Assembly: GCA_001593875.1 (NCBI GenBank)
Contig: LUCA01000001.1
Coordinates: forward strand, 1-26,491
Reading direction: 5' to 3'
Source: Candidatus Bathyarchaeota archaeon B23
Lineage (GTDB): Archaea; Thermoproteota; Bathyarchaeia; TCS64; B23
Length of the DNA: 26,491 bases
In this document: positions 14,708 through 21,720 of the stretch, in pieces
Layout of the letters: every line of letters begins with the position of its first letter
Numbering within the stretch: position 1 is the first letter of the stretch
Made by a program: the position numbers and the translations under genes
The notes under the pieces: generated by a model
Told to the model about the DNA's origin: nothing
The model's input: the letters and a program-made list of their open reading frames with translations, nothing else
Databases searched by the model: none

Positions 14708-14731
14708 TCGACTCCCCGCATCGGGAGTCGA
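14708..14731. repeat. Perfect 9-bp inverted repeat between divergent promoters
   Basis: TCGACTCCC (14708-14716) and GGGAGTCGA (14723-14731) flank CGCATC. The repeat lies upstream of the TATA boxes of both the coiled-coil gene and thiC, so it is more likely a DNA-binding site than an RNA hairpin. It could serve thiC regulation. Confidence 0.45.
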
Positions 14732-14760
14732 TCAGCCCCCATGGCCCTCAAATAAGCTCA

Positions 14761-14797
14761 TTATATAACCCATAAATTTATATTGAGACGCATCAGA
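14761..14797 (+). promoter_or_regulatory. thiC promoter with putative ThiR site
   Basis: Two TATA-like boxes are possible, TTATATAA (14761-14768) and AAATTTATATT (14774-14784). Directly after the second lies GACGCATCAGA (14787-14797), an 11-mer that also occurs in the thiR promoter region (19587-19597). Its core fits the palindromic pattern GAYGCRTC. I see no TPP-riboswitch sequence (no CTGAGA box) here. Confidence 0.45.
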
Positions 14798-14801
14798 GGG
14801 A

Positions 14802-14818
14802 GGGTTGCATGGCAACCC
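14802..14818 (+). repeat. Perfect inverted repeat centred on the thiC start codon
   Basis: GGGTTGC, ATG, GCAACCC: two 7-bp arms with the start codon as the only loop. As RNA it could hide the start codon and part of the ribosome site; as DNA it is a 17-bp palindrome near the expected transcription start. Confidence 0.5.
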
Positions 14819-16101
14819 AGATGGAGTTGGCTAAGAGAGGCGTCCTCTCGGAGGAGATGCGATACGTCGCTGAGAGGGAGGGGGTCTCAGCCGACTTCAT
14901 AAGGCGGAGGGTGGCGGAGGGGCGGATCATCATCCCCAAGAACGTCGCCAGGGAGCTCCCTCCCCTCGGCATCGGGGAGGGTCTCCGGGTGAAGGTGAAC
15001 GCCAACATAGGGACTTCGAGGGATCTCTGCGACGTCGACCGGGAGTTGAGGAAGGCGGAGGTGGCGGTGGAGGCAGGCGCCGACACCCTCATGGATCTAA
15101 GCACCGGTGGAGACCTCGATGAGATTCGTAGGAGAATCCTGAGGGAGGTGGAGGTTCCCCTGGGAACCGTGCCCATCTATCAGGCCGCCGTAGAGGCCCA
15201 GATGAGGCATGGGGCGATCATCAACATGACGGAGGACGACATCTTCAACGTCATAGAGCGGCATGCCCGGGATGGCGTGGACTTCATGACCGTCCACTGC
15301 GGCGTAACGAAGGAGAGCGTCGAGAGGGTCATCCGCCAGAATCGCCTCCTCGGCATAGTGAGCCGTGGAGGCACCTTCCTGACGGCGTGGATCCTCCACA
15401 ACGGGGAGGAGAACCCCCTCTACACCAACTACGACTACCTCCTGGAGATCGCCGAGGAGTATGACGTGACCCTCAGCCTCGGCGACGGCCTGAGACCGGG
15501 GTGTATACATGACGCGACGGATGCTCCGCAGCTCCAGGAGCTCCTCATCCTAGGGGAGCTCGTCGACCGCGCCAGGGAGAGGGGCGTCCAGACGATGGTG
15601 GAGGGCCCGGGGCATCTCCCCCTGGATCACATCGAGGCGAATGTGAGGCTGGAGAAGACCCTCTGTAAGGGAGCCCCCTTCTACGTCTTGGGCCCCCTGG
15701 TGACCGATGTGGCCCCCGGATACGATCACATCGTCGGGGCCATAGGGGGAGCGCTCGCCGCCATGGCCGGCGCCGACTTCCTCTGCTACGTCACCCCCAG
15801 CGAGCACCTCGCCCTCCCCGATGTGGAGGATGTGAGGGAGGGCGTCATAGCCGCCAGGATCGCAGCCCACGCCGCCGACTTGGTGAGGAGGAGGGAGCTC
15901 CACGCCCGGTGGGACTATGAGATCTCCAAGGCTCGGGCGGATCTAGATTGGGAGAGGCATCTCAAGCTGGCCCTAGACCCCGTGAGGGCGAGGAGGATCC
16001 GGGAGGAGAGGGCTCCGGGGCGGGGGGAGGTCTGCACCATGTGCGGCGAGTTCTGCGCCATAAAGCTGTTGAGGGAGTATCTCCTCCACGCTGAGCATTA
16101 G
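14809..16101 (+). CDS. thiC: Phosphomethylpyrimidine synthase ThiC
   Basis: A 430-residue radical-SAM enzyme that rearranges aminoimidazole ribotide into hydroxymethylpyrimidine phosphate, the pyrimidine half of thiamine. Family segments include VNANIGTS, TLMDLSTGGDL, GTVPIYQA, TVHCGV, LGDGLRPGC, EGPGHLPLD and a C-terminal cysteine cluster C409-x2-C412-x3-C416 (CTMCGEFC) for the 4Fe-4S cluster. The length is that of archaeal and short bacterial forms. A ribosome site GAGGGAGGG precedes the ATG. thiDN follows after 5 nt, so they are one operon. Regulation is probably by the HTH-ThiN protein encoded at 18584-19546. Confidence 0.96.
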   Translation: MATQMELAKRGVLSEEMRYVAEREGVSADFIRRRVAEGRIIIPKNVARELPPLGIGEGLRVKVNANIGTSRDLCDVDRELRKAEVAVEAGADTLMDLSTGGDLDEIRRRILREVEVPLGTVPIYQAAVEAQMRHGAIINMTEDDIFNVIERHARDGVDFMTVHCGVTKESVERVIRQNRLLGIVSRGGTFLTAWILHNGEENPLYTNYDYLLEIAEEYDVTLSLGDGLRPGCIHDATDAPQLQELLILGELVDRARERGVQTMVEGPGHLPLDHIEANVRLEKTLCKGAPFYVLGPLVTDVAPGYDHIVGAIGGALAAMAGADFLCYVTPSEHLALPDVEDVREGVIAARIAAHAADLVRRRELHARWDYEISKARADLDWERHLKLALDPVRARRIREERAPGRGEVCTMCGEFCAIKLLREYLLHAEH

Positions 16102-16106
16102 GCGAG

Positions 16107-17468
16107 GTGGTGGAGTTGGTCAGGCTGCCCTGCGTCCTCACCATAGCCGGCTCGGACTCCGGCGGCGGGGCGGGTGTCCAGGCTGATCTAAAGACCCTCG
16201 CAGCCCTAGGCGTCCATGGCATGGCGGCCATAACGGCCATCACGGCTCAGAACACCCTCGGCCTACGCCGGATAGAGGCCGTCGCCCCCGAGATGGTGCG
16301 GGAGCAGATAGAGGCGGTGGCCAGCGATATCGGCGTCGACGCCGGGAAGACGGGCATGCTCTACACCTCAGGCATCGTGGAGGTGGTGGCGGAGGAGGTG
16401 GAGAGGCATAGATTCCCCCTCGTCGTCGACCCCGTGATGAGGGCGAAGGACGGCTCCAGGCTTCTCGAACCCGAGGCGGAGGAGACGCTCATCGAGCGGC
16501 TGCTGCCCCTCGCCGCCGTCGTGACGCCCAACGCCCAGGAGGCGGAGGCCCTCTCAGGCATCAAGGTCGAGACGCTGGAGGATGGGAGGAGGGCGGCGGA
16601 GAGGATCATGGCCCTCGGCCCGGAGGCGGTGGTGGTGAAGGGAGGACACATCGAGGCCGGGGGGAGGGCCATCGACCTCCTCCTCCACCGGGGGGAGCTC
16701 ACCCTCCTGGAGGCCGAGAGGATAGATGCCAAAACCACCCATGGGACGGGCTGTAGCTTCTCGGCGGCCATCGCCGCCGAGCTGGCGAAGGGCAGAACCA
16801 TACCGGAGGCCGTCGAGACAGCGAAGAGCCTCGTCACCCTCGCCATCAGATACGGCATCGAGATAGGCCACGGATACGGCCCCATCAACCCCCTGGCCCC
16901 TCTCTACAACGAGGCTGAGAGATACTCGGTGCTGAGGAGCGTGGCGGAGGCGGTGAGGCTCCTCGAGGCCCATCCAGAGACGGCCGAGCTGACTCCGGAG
17001 GTGCAGATCAACCTCGGGATGGCCCTACCCCACGCCGTGGATCCCAGCGATGTGGCGGCGATCAGGGGGCGCATCGTGAAGATGGACGGCGGCGTCAAGG
17101 CCTCGGGATGCCCCGAGTTCGGCGCATCGAGGCATGTGGCGAGGGTCATCTTCACGGCCATGCGATACGATCCGGAGAGGAGGGCTGCGATGAACATCAG
17201 ATACTCGGAGGAGACGTTGAGGATCTGCCGGGAGCTGGGCCTCTCCGTCTCCTTCTATGATCGACGGGAGGAGCCCCCGGAGATCAAGGGGCGGGAGGGG
17301 ATGTCCACCATCTGGGGCGTTGAGCAGGCGGTGAGGCGATTCGGAGGGCTGCCCGACGTCATCTATCACCTGGGGGACGTCGGCAAGGAGCCTATGATCC
17401 TCCTCCTGGGGAGGACCGCCGTGGAGGTGGCTGAGAGGGCGATAGAGATCGCCGGGAGGCTCGCCTAA
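16107..17468 (+). CDS. thiDN: ThiD-ThiN fusion: HMP(-P) kinase and thiamine-phosphate synthase
   Basis: A 453-residue two-domain enzyme. The ThiD domain (about 1-265) carries AGSDSGGGAGVQADLKT at 14-30, VVDPVM, VVKGGH and HGTGCSFSAA around residue 213, and phosphorylates HMP and HMP-P. The ThiN domain (about 275-453), with INLGMALPHA, GCPEFGASRHVAR and DVIYHLGDVGKEPM, joins HMP-PP to thiazole phosphate, replacing ThiE in archaea and some bacteria. The start is GTG, at 16107 or at 16110. The next gene begins 10 nt after the stop. With thiC it covers the pyrimidine branch and the coupling step; the thiazole may be salvaged through thiW. Confidence 0.95.
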   Translation: MVELVRLPCVLTIAGSDSGGGAGVQADLKTLAALGVHGMAAITAITAQNTLGLRRIEAVAPEMVREQIEAVASDIGVDAGKTGMLYTSGIVEVVAEEVERHRFPLVVDPVMRAKDGSRLLEPEAEETLIERLLPLAAVVTPNAQEAEALSGIKVETLEDGRRAAERIMALGPEAVVVKGGHIEAGGRAIDLLLHRGELTLLEAERIDAKTTHGTGCSFSAAIAAELAKGRTIPEAVETAKSLVTLAIRYGIEIGHGYGPINPLAPLYNEAERYSVLRSVAEAVRLLEAHPETAELTPEVQINLGMALPHAVDPSDVAAIRGRIVKMDGGVKASGCPEFGASRHVARVIFTAMRYDPERRAAMNIRYSEETLRICRELGLSVSFYDRREEPPEIKGREGMSTIWGVEQAVRRFGGLPDVIYHLGDVGKEPMILLLGRTAVEVAERAIEIAGRLA

Positions 17469-17478
17469 GGGGGAGGCC

Positions 17479-18039
17479 ATGAACCCCTCCTTCCGCGATC
17501 TCCTGGGGAGGAGGACCCTGATCCTGGGGGATGTGGGGTCGGGGAAGACGGAGCTGACGAGGAGGCTGCTGATGGAGGCCCTGGAGCTCGGCTATTCGGG
17601 GGAGGTAACCGTCATCGACATGGCTCCAGAGAGGGAGGTGATAGGGGGCATATCCATCGGCGGCCTCCTCCTCGACGCCGTGGGGCGTCGGGGGATCAGA
17701 TATCTCGCCCCCAGCAGGGTTGAGAAGCCGAGGCTTAAGGCCTCCTCGGCGGAGGAGCTGAGGAGGCTGGTTCGCCTCAACGCCGAGAGGATCAGGCCTC
17801 TCCTGGAGGAGTATCTATCGTCGTCGACTCCGATCCTCTTCATCAACGACGTCTCCATCTACCTCCAATCCGGCTCCCTCCACCCCCTTCTGGACGTCGT
17901 GGAGAGGGCTGAGACCTTCATCGCCAACGGATACTATGGGGAGTATCTCGCCGAGGATCGGGGGACGGGGATCTCGGAGGTGGAGAGGAGGCTGATGGAG
18001 CTCCTCTCATCCCACATGGATGTCGTCGTCGCCCTATGA
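17479..18039 (+). CDS. P-loop NTPase of unknown function in the thiamine operon
   Basis: A 186-residue protein with a Walker A motif GDVGSGKT at 17-24 and a Walker B-like strand TPILFINDVSIYL near 115-127. VTVIDMAPE follows the first helix, where SIMIBI/ATP:corrinoid-type NTPases place a second acidic motif. The final strand DVVVAL closes the fold. It is not MoxR, ABC or AAA+ in appearance; it is too short for kinases such as ThiL, and lacks their motifs. The gene begins 10 nt after thiDN with a GGGGGAGG ribosome site, and thiW follows 39 nt later, so a role in thiamine metabolism or its control is likely by context only. Confidence 0.65.
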   Translation: MNPSFRDLLGRRTLILGDVGSGKTELTRRLLMEALELGYSGEVTVIDMAPEREVIGGISIGGLLLDAVGRRGIRYLAPSRVEKPRLKASSAEELRRLVRLNAERIRPLLEEYLSSSTPILFINDVSIYLQSGSLHPLLDVVERAETFIANGYYGEYLAEDRGTGISEVERRLMELLSSHMDVVVAL

Positions 18040-18078
18040 GAAGATTTATAACGCTTTTATATCAGATTCTTATGAGCC

Positions 18079-18591
18079 ATGCGGGCAAACCTGAAGCAGA
18101 TCGCCCTCGCCATAGTCCTCATCGCCCTCGGAGTCAGCATCGCCCCCTTCCTATGGTTCCCCGTCCTCGCCTCCAAGGCCTTCCCAGGTCAACATATGAT
18201 AAACGCGATCGCAGGCGTCCTCCTCGGCCCCTCTTGGGCGGCCGTCATCGCCCTCTGCATAGGCCTCATAAGGATGAGCCTCGGCATCGGCACCATCTTC
18301 TCCATACCGGGTGGAATCCCCGGGGGCGTCGTCGTCGGCCTCTTCCACTACCTCCTGAGGAGGCTCGGGGTGAGGTATGGGGAGCTCGCAGCCCTCACCG
18401 AGCCGATTGGAACCGTGTTCATAGGGGGGACCCTCGCCGTCTACCTCTTCGCACCGCTGATAGAGAGGGAGATGCTCCTCATCCCCGTCTGGCTGCTATG
18501 GTCTCTGAGCTGTATACCGGGGGCAGTCATAGGGCTACTCATCCTGGAGGCCCTGAGGGTGGCGGGCTTCACCAGGGAGTCCTTCAGGTGA
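18079..18591 (+). CDS. thiW: ECF transporter S component ThiW (thiazole)
   Basis: A 170-residue membrane protein with about five to six hydrophobic helices. The N-terminal pattern IALGVSIAPF...KAFPGQHMINAIAGVLLGP and then LIRMSLGIGTIFSIPGGIPGG is characteristic of ThiW, the predicted S component that binds hydroxyethylthiazole or a related thiazole precursor and works with a shared ECF energiser not present here. TATA-like sequences (TTTATAACG, TTTTATATC, about 18045-18063) suggest its own promoter besides read-through from the thi operon. Its last 8 nt overlap the convergent thiR gene. Confidence 0.88.
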   Translation: MRANLKQIALAIVLIALGVSIAPFLWFPVLASKAFPGQHMINAIAGVLLGPSWAAVIALCIGLIRMSLGIGTIFSIPGGIPGGVVVGLFHYLLRRLGVRYGELAALTEPIGTVFIGGTLAVYLFAPLIEREMLLIPVWLLWSLSCIPGAVIGLLILEALRVAGFTRESFR

Positions 18592-19546
18592 CGCCTCGGG
18601 CGAGCTCCTCCACCACCTGGATCGCCTTCTTGGCCACGGTGATGGCCGTCGCCCCGAAGAGATATGAGACCGGCTCGATGCCGTATCCCCCCTTATCCAC
18701 CACCACGTCCGGCAGACGCCTCAGCCTCTCGGCGACCAGTCTGACGCCGAGGGCCGCCAGGGGCCCCCCCTCCCCCTCCTCCATGGGCAGCTCCCCCCTA
18801 TCGAAGCATCCGATGGTCAACCCCATCCATTCGAGGGCCTGATGTATCGCCTCATCGTACTTGATGTTGATGGCGGACCTCACGGAGTCGTCGATCTCCA
18901 TGGCCGCCAGGAGGACCCCCGCCATATGTCTGGAGGAGCCGAACTCGGGCTCCATGAAGGCTCGGGCCCTCCCCCTCACCTCCACGATCCGCCCCGGGAT
19001 GCCGGCGACGTCGTAGATGGTCCTCGCCTCCGGGAGGGCCATCACCAGGTTGACTCGGACCTCGGGCATGATGAGGGGGAAGTCGTCGCAGCGCTCGATG
19101 ATCTCTATCGCCCTCCTCATCTCCTTCAGCACCCTATCCCTCTCCTCGATCCGCTCTCGCTCGGCGGTGAAGAGGCGGAGGCAGATGTCGCAGCCCTCCT
19201 CCCTAAGAAGCGGTATCTCCCCCTTATGGAGAGAGCAGATGGGGCCGCCGGATTTGAGATTGATGCAGAGGCTGCAGACCTCCATGACGACGTCCGACAG
19301 CGCCAGGCCCCCGGTGGCGAGGCCCTCAGCGATCCTCTCAGCGGTTTCCCTCAACCCCTCCAGGTCCAGGTCCATCTCCCCCTTCTCCAGGAGGGAGAGG
19401 TAGGTGCTGACGGCTGGCTGAGTGACCCCGAGGGCCTCGGCGATGCGTTTCTGGGTCCAGCCGTGGCGCTCTATCAGCTCCCTCGCCACCAGGGCCCTCA
19501 GAATCGGTAGGACCCTCCTCACCACCACCTCGCAGGGAGGCCTCAT
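18584..19546 (-). CDS. thiR: ThiR-type thiamine regulator: HTH, cysteine cluster and ThiN domain
   Basis: A 320-residue protein. A helix-turn-helix lies at about 28-52 (WTQKRIAEALGVTQPAVSTYL), a cysteine region at 91-122 (C-x2-C-x9-C-x14-C-x2-C) that may bind metal, and a ThiN-like domain from about 145 to the end (VRVNLVMALPEA, EPEFGSSRHMAGV, VVVDKGGYGIEPVSYLFG). In archaea, HTH-ThiN proteins are described as repressors of thiamine genes that sense thiamine phosphates. Here the ThiN part likely acts as sensor, while the fused ThiN at 16107 is the enzyme. ATG 19546 is chosen over TTG 19555; CTTTAAAG (19568-19575) lies about 25 nt upstream, compatible with a leaderless mRNA. Confidence 0.88.
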   Translation of the reverse strand: MRPPCEVVVRRVLPILRALVARELIERHGWTQKRIAEALGVTQPAVSTYLSLLEKGEMDLDLEGLRETAERIAEGLATGGLALSDVVMEVCSLCINLKSGGPICSLHKGEIPLLREEGCDICLRLFTAERERIEERDRVLKEMRRAIEIIERCDDFPLIMPEVRVNLVMALPEARTIYDVAGIPGRIVEVRGRARAFMEPEFGSSRHMAGVLLAAMEIDDSVRSAINIKYDEAIHQALEWMGLTIGCFDRGELPMEEGEGGPLAALGVRLVAERLRRLPDVVVDKGGYGIEPVSYLFGATAITVAKKAIQVVEELARGVT

Positions 19547-19586
19547 CGAGATCAACTTTCACCCATCCTTTAAAGAGGATTCCCTC

Positions 19587-19597
19587 GACGCATCAGA
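19587..19597. promoter_or_regulatory. Putative ThiR site between thiR and speD
   Basis: GACGCATCAGA, identical to 14787-14797 in the thiC promoter, lies between the divergent thiR and speD starts, next to a TATA-like GATTAAATC (19601-19609). On the thiR strand it reads TCTGATGCGTC. This suggests that thiR controls itself and thiC through the same site. Confidence 0.4.
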
Positions 19598-19660
19598 AAG
19601 ATTAAATCTCACCATTTCGAAGGGTATCCCCCTAATTGATGGAGGAGGGGATGAGGGTGG

Positions 19661-20050
19661 GTGTTCAAGATGGGCATCCATCTGATAGTCGATCTGCTGG
19701 GCGTAGATCCGGAGAGGATCTCCCGTGTTAAGCCCGTCAAAGGGATCCTTGAGAGGGCGGTAGAGGAGTCCGGGCTGAAGAAGATCACCGCCAGCTTTCA
19801 TCAATTTGAGCCCCATGGGGTTTCAGCCGTCTACCTCCTGAGGGAGTCTCACCTCAGCGTCCACACCTGGCCTGAGTATGGCTACGTCGCCCTCGACATC
19901 TTCTCCTGCGGCGACGACGAGAACGCCATGAAGGCCTACGGGATACTGCTGGAGGAGTTCAAGCCCGAGATCGTGGAGAAGAAGGTCTTGAAGAGGGATC
20001 TCTATGAACGCGTTGAGGCGTATCCTGCTCCACGAGCTTGCCGTCTCTAA
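19661..20050 (+). CDS. speD: S-adenosylmethionine decarboxylase proenzyme
   Basis: A 129-residue class 1B AdoMetDC that cleaves itself to form a pyruvoyl group and makes the aminopropyl donor for polyamines. The processing site is RESHLSVHTWPE: Glu62-Ser63 is the cleavage bond, with His68 and Cys83 (FSCGD). With the GTG start these numbers equal those of the Thermotoga enzyme, which supports 19661; ATG 19670 is the alternative and has a better-spaced GAGGGTGGG. The last 47 nt overlap bpsA, so the two are one unit. Some archaeal homologues decarboxylate arginine instead; the bpsA neighbour favours SAM. Confidence 0.93.
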   Translation: MFKMGIHLIVDLLGVDPERISRVKPVKGILERAVEESGLKKITASFHQFEPHGVSAVYLLRESHLSVHTWPEYGYVALDIFSCGDDENAMKAYGILLEEFKPEIVEKKVLKRDLYERVEAYPAPRACRL

Positions 20051-21035
20051 GCATAGCCTCTGGGAGCTCCTGGGGCGCTGCCAGTTCCTCCTGCGGGACC
20101 TCCTGGAGGAGCTCAACTCCCTGGTGGAGGAGGGGCTGGTAGCCGCCGATGAGGGGGGCCTATGGCTCACGGAGAGGGGGAGGGCCCTCGTCGATGAGGC
20201 CTATCTGAGGTATAGACCCAGGCTCTGCGAGGCCTGTGGGGGGAGGAGGATCATCCTGGATGACGCCTTCCAGGAGCTCCTACAGGAGTTCAAGGAGGCG
20301 ACCAGGAGGCGGCCTCTCCCCCAGCCGGGGTATTTCCAGGGATATATGCGGGAGCACGACGTCGTCGCCAGGGTCGCCCTGATGCATTATTACGGCGACC
20401 TCTGGGGGCGGGAGGTCATCCTCATAGGGGACGACGACCTCCTCAGCGTCGCCCTCTCGATGACGGGTCTCCCCAAGCGGGTGGTGGTCGTCGACATCGA
20501 TGAGAGGCTCGGCCTCCTCCTCTCGGAGATCGCTGGGGAGAGGGGGCTCGACATCGAGTTCAGGAGATATGATGTGGCTGAGCCGCTTCCCGACGACCTC
20601 ATCGGGGCCTTCGACGTCTTCTCCACCGAGCCGCTGGAGACCTGGCTGGGCCTGAGGGCCTTCATCCTCAGGGGCGTCGGCTGCCTGAGGGAGGGTGGCG
20701 TCGGCTACTTCGGCCTCACCAGGGCTGAGGCGTCGCTGGAGAAGTGGAGGAGGGTTGAGGCGCTGGTCACCAGGATGAACTTCGCCGTAACGGATGTGAT
20801 AGCCGGCTTCTCCTACTACCCCACCAAGTTCGAGGAGGTGGACTATGAGGCCTTCGTCAGGAGGCTCCGCTTCCCCGTCGGCGAGAACCCCGGCGTCGAC
20901 TGGTATAGGTCGACGCTCTTCAGGATAGAGGCCGTGGGGAGGCCCAGGCTCGTCGTGGACCCTGGGAAGAGGTTGAGGCTGACCTACATCGATGAGGAGG
21001 AGGACATCACCCATCCGGCGCTCTACGAGGGCTGA
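20004..21035 (+). CDS. bpsA: N4-bis(aminopropyl)spermidine synthase (branched polyamine synthase)
   Basis: A 343-residue aminopropyltransferase. An N-terminal winged-helix-like domain (about 1-70) is followed by a CEACGG zinc-type motif (near 74-79), then a Rossmann methyltransferase-like fold with the signature GDDD at 142-145, which holds the catalytic Asp in the Thermococcus enzyme, and VVVVDIDERL as the donor-binding acidic strand. It adds two aminopropyl groups from decarboxylated SAM (made by the adjacent speD) to one spermidine nitrogen. Branched polyamines stabilise nucleic acids in hyperthermophiles, so the gene suggests growth at high temperature. ATG 20004 lies inside speD, 47 nt before its end, in another frame. 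Confidence 0.93.
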   Translation: MNALRRILLHELAVSKHSLWELLGRCQFLLRDLLEELNSLVEEGLVAADEGGLWLTERGRALVDEAYLRYRPRLCEACGGRRIILDDAFQELLQEFKEATRRRPLPQPGYFQGYMREHDVVARVALMHYYGDLWGREVILIGDDDLLSVALSMTGLPKRVVVVDIDERLGLLLSEIAGERGLDIEFRRYDVAEPLPDDLIGAFDVFSTEPLETWLGLRAFILRGVGCLREGGVGYFGLTRAEASLEKWRRVEALVTRMNFAVTDVIAGFSYYPTKFEEVDYEAFVRRLRFPVGENPGVDWYRSTLFRIEAVGRPRLVVDPGKRLRLTYIDEEEDITHPALYEG

Positions 21036-21044
21036 TAAGATTTT

Positions 21045-21056
21045 TTTATAAATTCC
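21045..21056 (+). promoter_or_regulatory. TATA-like box of thiT
   Basis: TTTTTTATAAAT is centred about 22 nt before the thiT ATG (21072), predicting a leaderless or very short-leader mRNA. Confidence 0.5.
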
Positions 21057-21063
21057 TTATTTA

Positions 21064-21088
21064 ACCCTGGGATGGAGCCCTCCAGGGT
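21064..21088 (+). repeat. Inverted repeat spanning the thiT start codon
   Basis: ACCCTGG (21064-21070) and CCAGGGT (21082-21088) are perfect 7-bp arms around an 11-nt loop that contains the ATG at 21072. Similar in layout, not in sequence, to the repeat at the thiC start. Confidence 0.4.
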
Positions 21089-21581
21089 GAGGCTGCTGGC
21101 TGAGGTCCCCGTCTTCGTCGCCTTAGCCCTCGTCCTCAACTACATCAAGGTCTATCAGCTCCCCTACGGGGGCTCCGTCACCCTCGGGAGCATGGTTCCC
21201 ATACTGCTGCTGGCCTATAGGTGGGGGCTGAGGGTCGGCGTCTTCGGCGGAGCCGTCTTCGGCCTCGTCCAGATGGTGTTGGACGGCTGGGTCTACCATC
21301 CCCTGGGGATGTTCCTGGATTATCCCCTCGCCTTCGGCCTCCTCGGCCTCTCAGCCCTCTCCAGGGATAGGCCCCTCCTAGGCGTCTTCATCGCCCTCAC
21401 GGCCCGCTTCCTCTCCCACTTCCTCAGCGGCGTCCTCTTCTTCTGGATGTACGCCCCGGAGGGGATGAGCCCCCTCCTCTACTCCGCCATCTACAACGGC
21501 AGCTACATCCTCCCGGAGATGGCGATAAGCGCCGTCATCATCTACCTCCTCCACAGGAGAGGCGTCCTCACCCTCCGCTAA
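21072..21581 (+). CDS. thiT: ECF transporter S component ThiT (thiamine)
   Basis: A 169-residue membrane protein with about six helices. KVYQLPYGGSVTLGSMVPILLLAYRWGLR near the start and the later HPLGMFLDYPLAFGLLGL are hallmarks of ThiT, in which loop residues after helix 1 and acidic and aromatic residues of the second half bind thiamine. It needs the EcfA-EcfA'-EcfT module, which is absent from the window. It stands 36 nt after bpsA but has its own TATA box. Together with thiC, thiDN and thiW this indicates both synthesis and uptake of thiamine, probably under ThiR. Confidence 0.9.
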   Translation: MEPSRVRLLAEVPVFVALALVLNYIKVYQLPYGGSVTLGSMVPILLLAYRWGLRVGVFGGAVFGLVQMVLDGWVYHPLGMFLDYPLAFGLLGLSALSRDRPLLGVFIALTARFLSHFLSGVLFFWMYAPEGMSPLLYSAIYNGSYILPEMAISAVIIYLLHRRGVLTLR

Positions 21582-21665
21582 CCCTCACCGCCTCCACCGA
21601 AAACGACTTTGCCGCCGCCACCCTTATCTCCCAAGGCCCGAAACCCCTCAGCCGAGGAGCGGGGT

Positions 21666-21707
21666 AGGAGGGGAGTCCATGACCGGGTTTTCGAGAGGCG
21701 AGGCTGA
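21666..21707. repeat. Imperfect direct repeat, copy 1 (flanks tryptophanase-like gene)
   Basis: Forty-two nt beginning AGGAGGGGAGTCC, with a middle TTTTCGAGAG and ending GGCTGA. About 34 positions match copy 2 at 23184-23224. It lies 13 nt beyond the 3' end of the tryptophanase-like gene. The stretch GGGTTTTCGAGA is also identical to the plus strand over the anticodon region of tRNA-Ser(CGA). Confidence 0.6.
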
Positions 21708-21720
21708 GGGGCGGGAGAGG

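Noticed and set aside
14661..14808. TPP riboswitch upstream of thiC
   Set aside because: No CTGAGA / ACYTGA-type conserved boxes, and the gap between TATA and ATG is too short.
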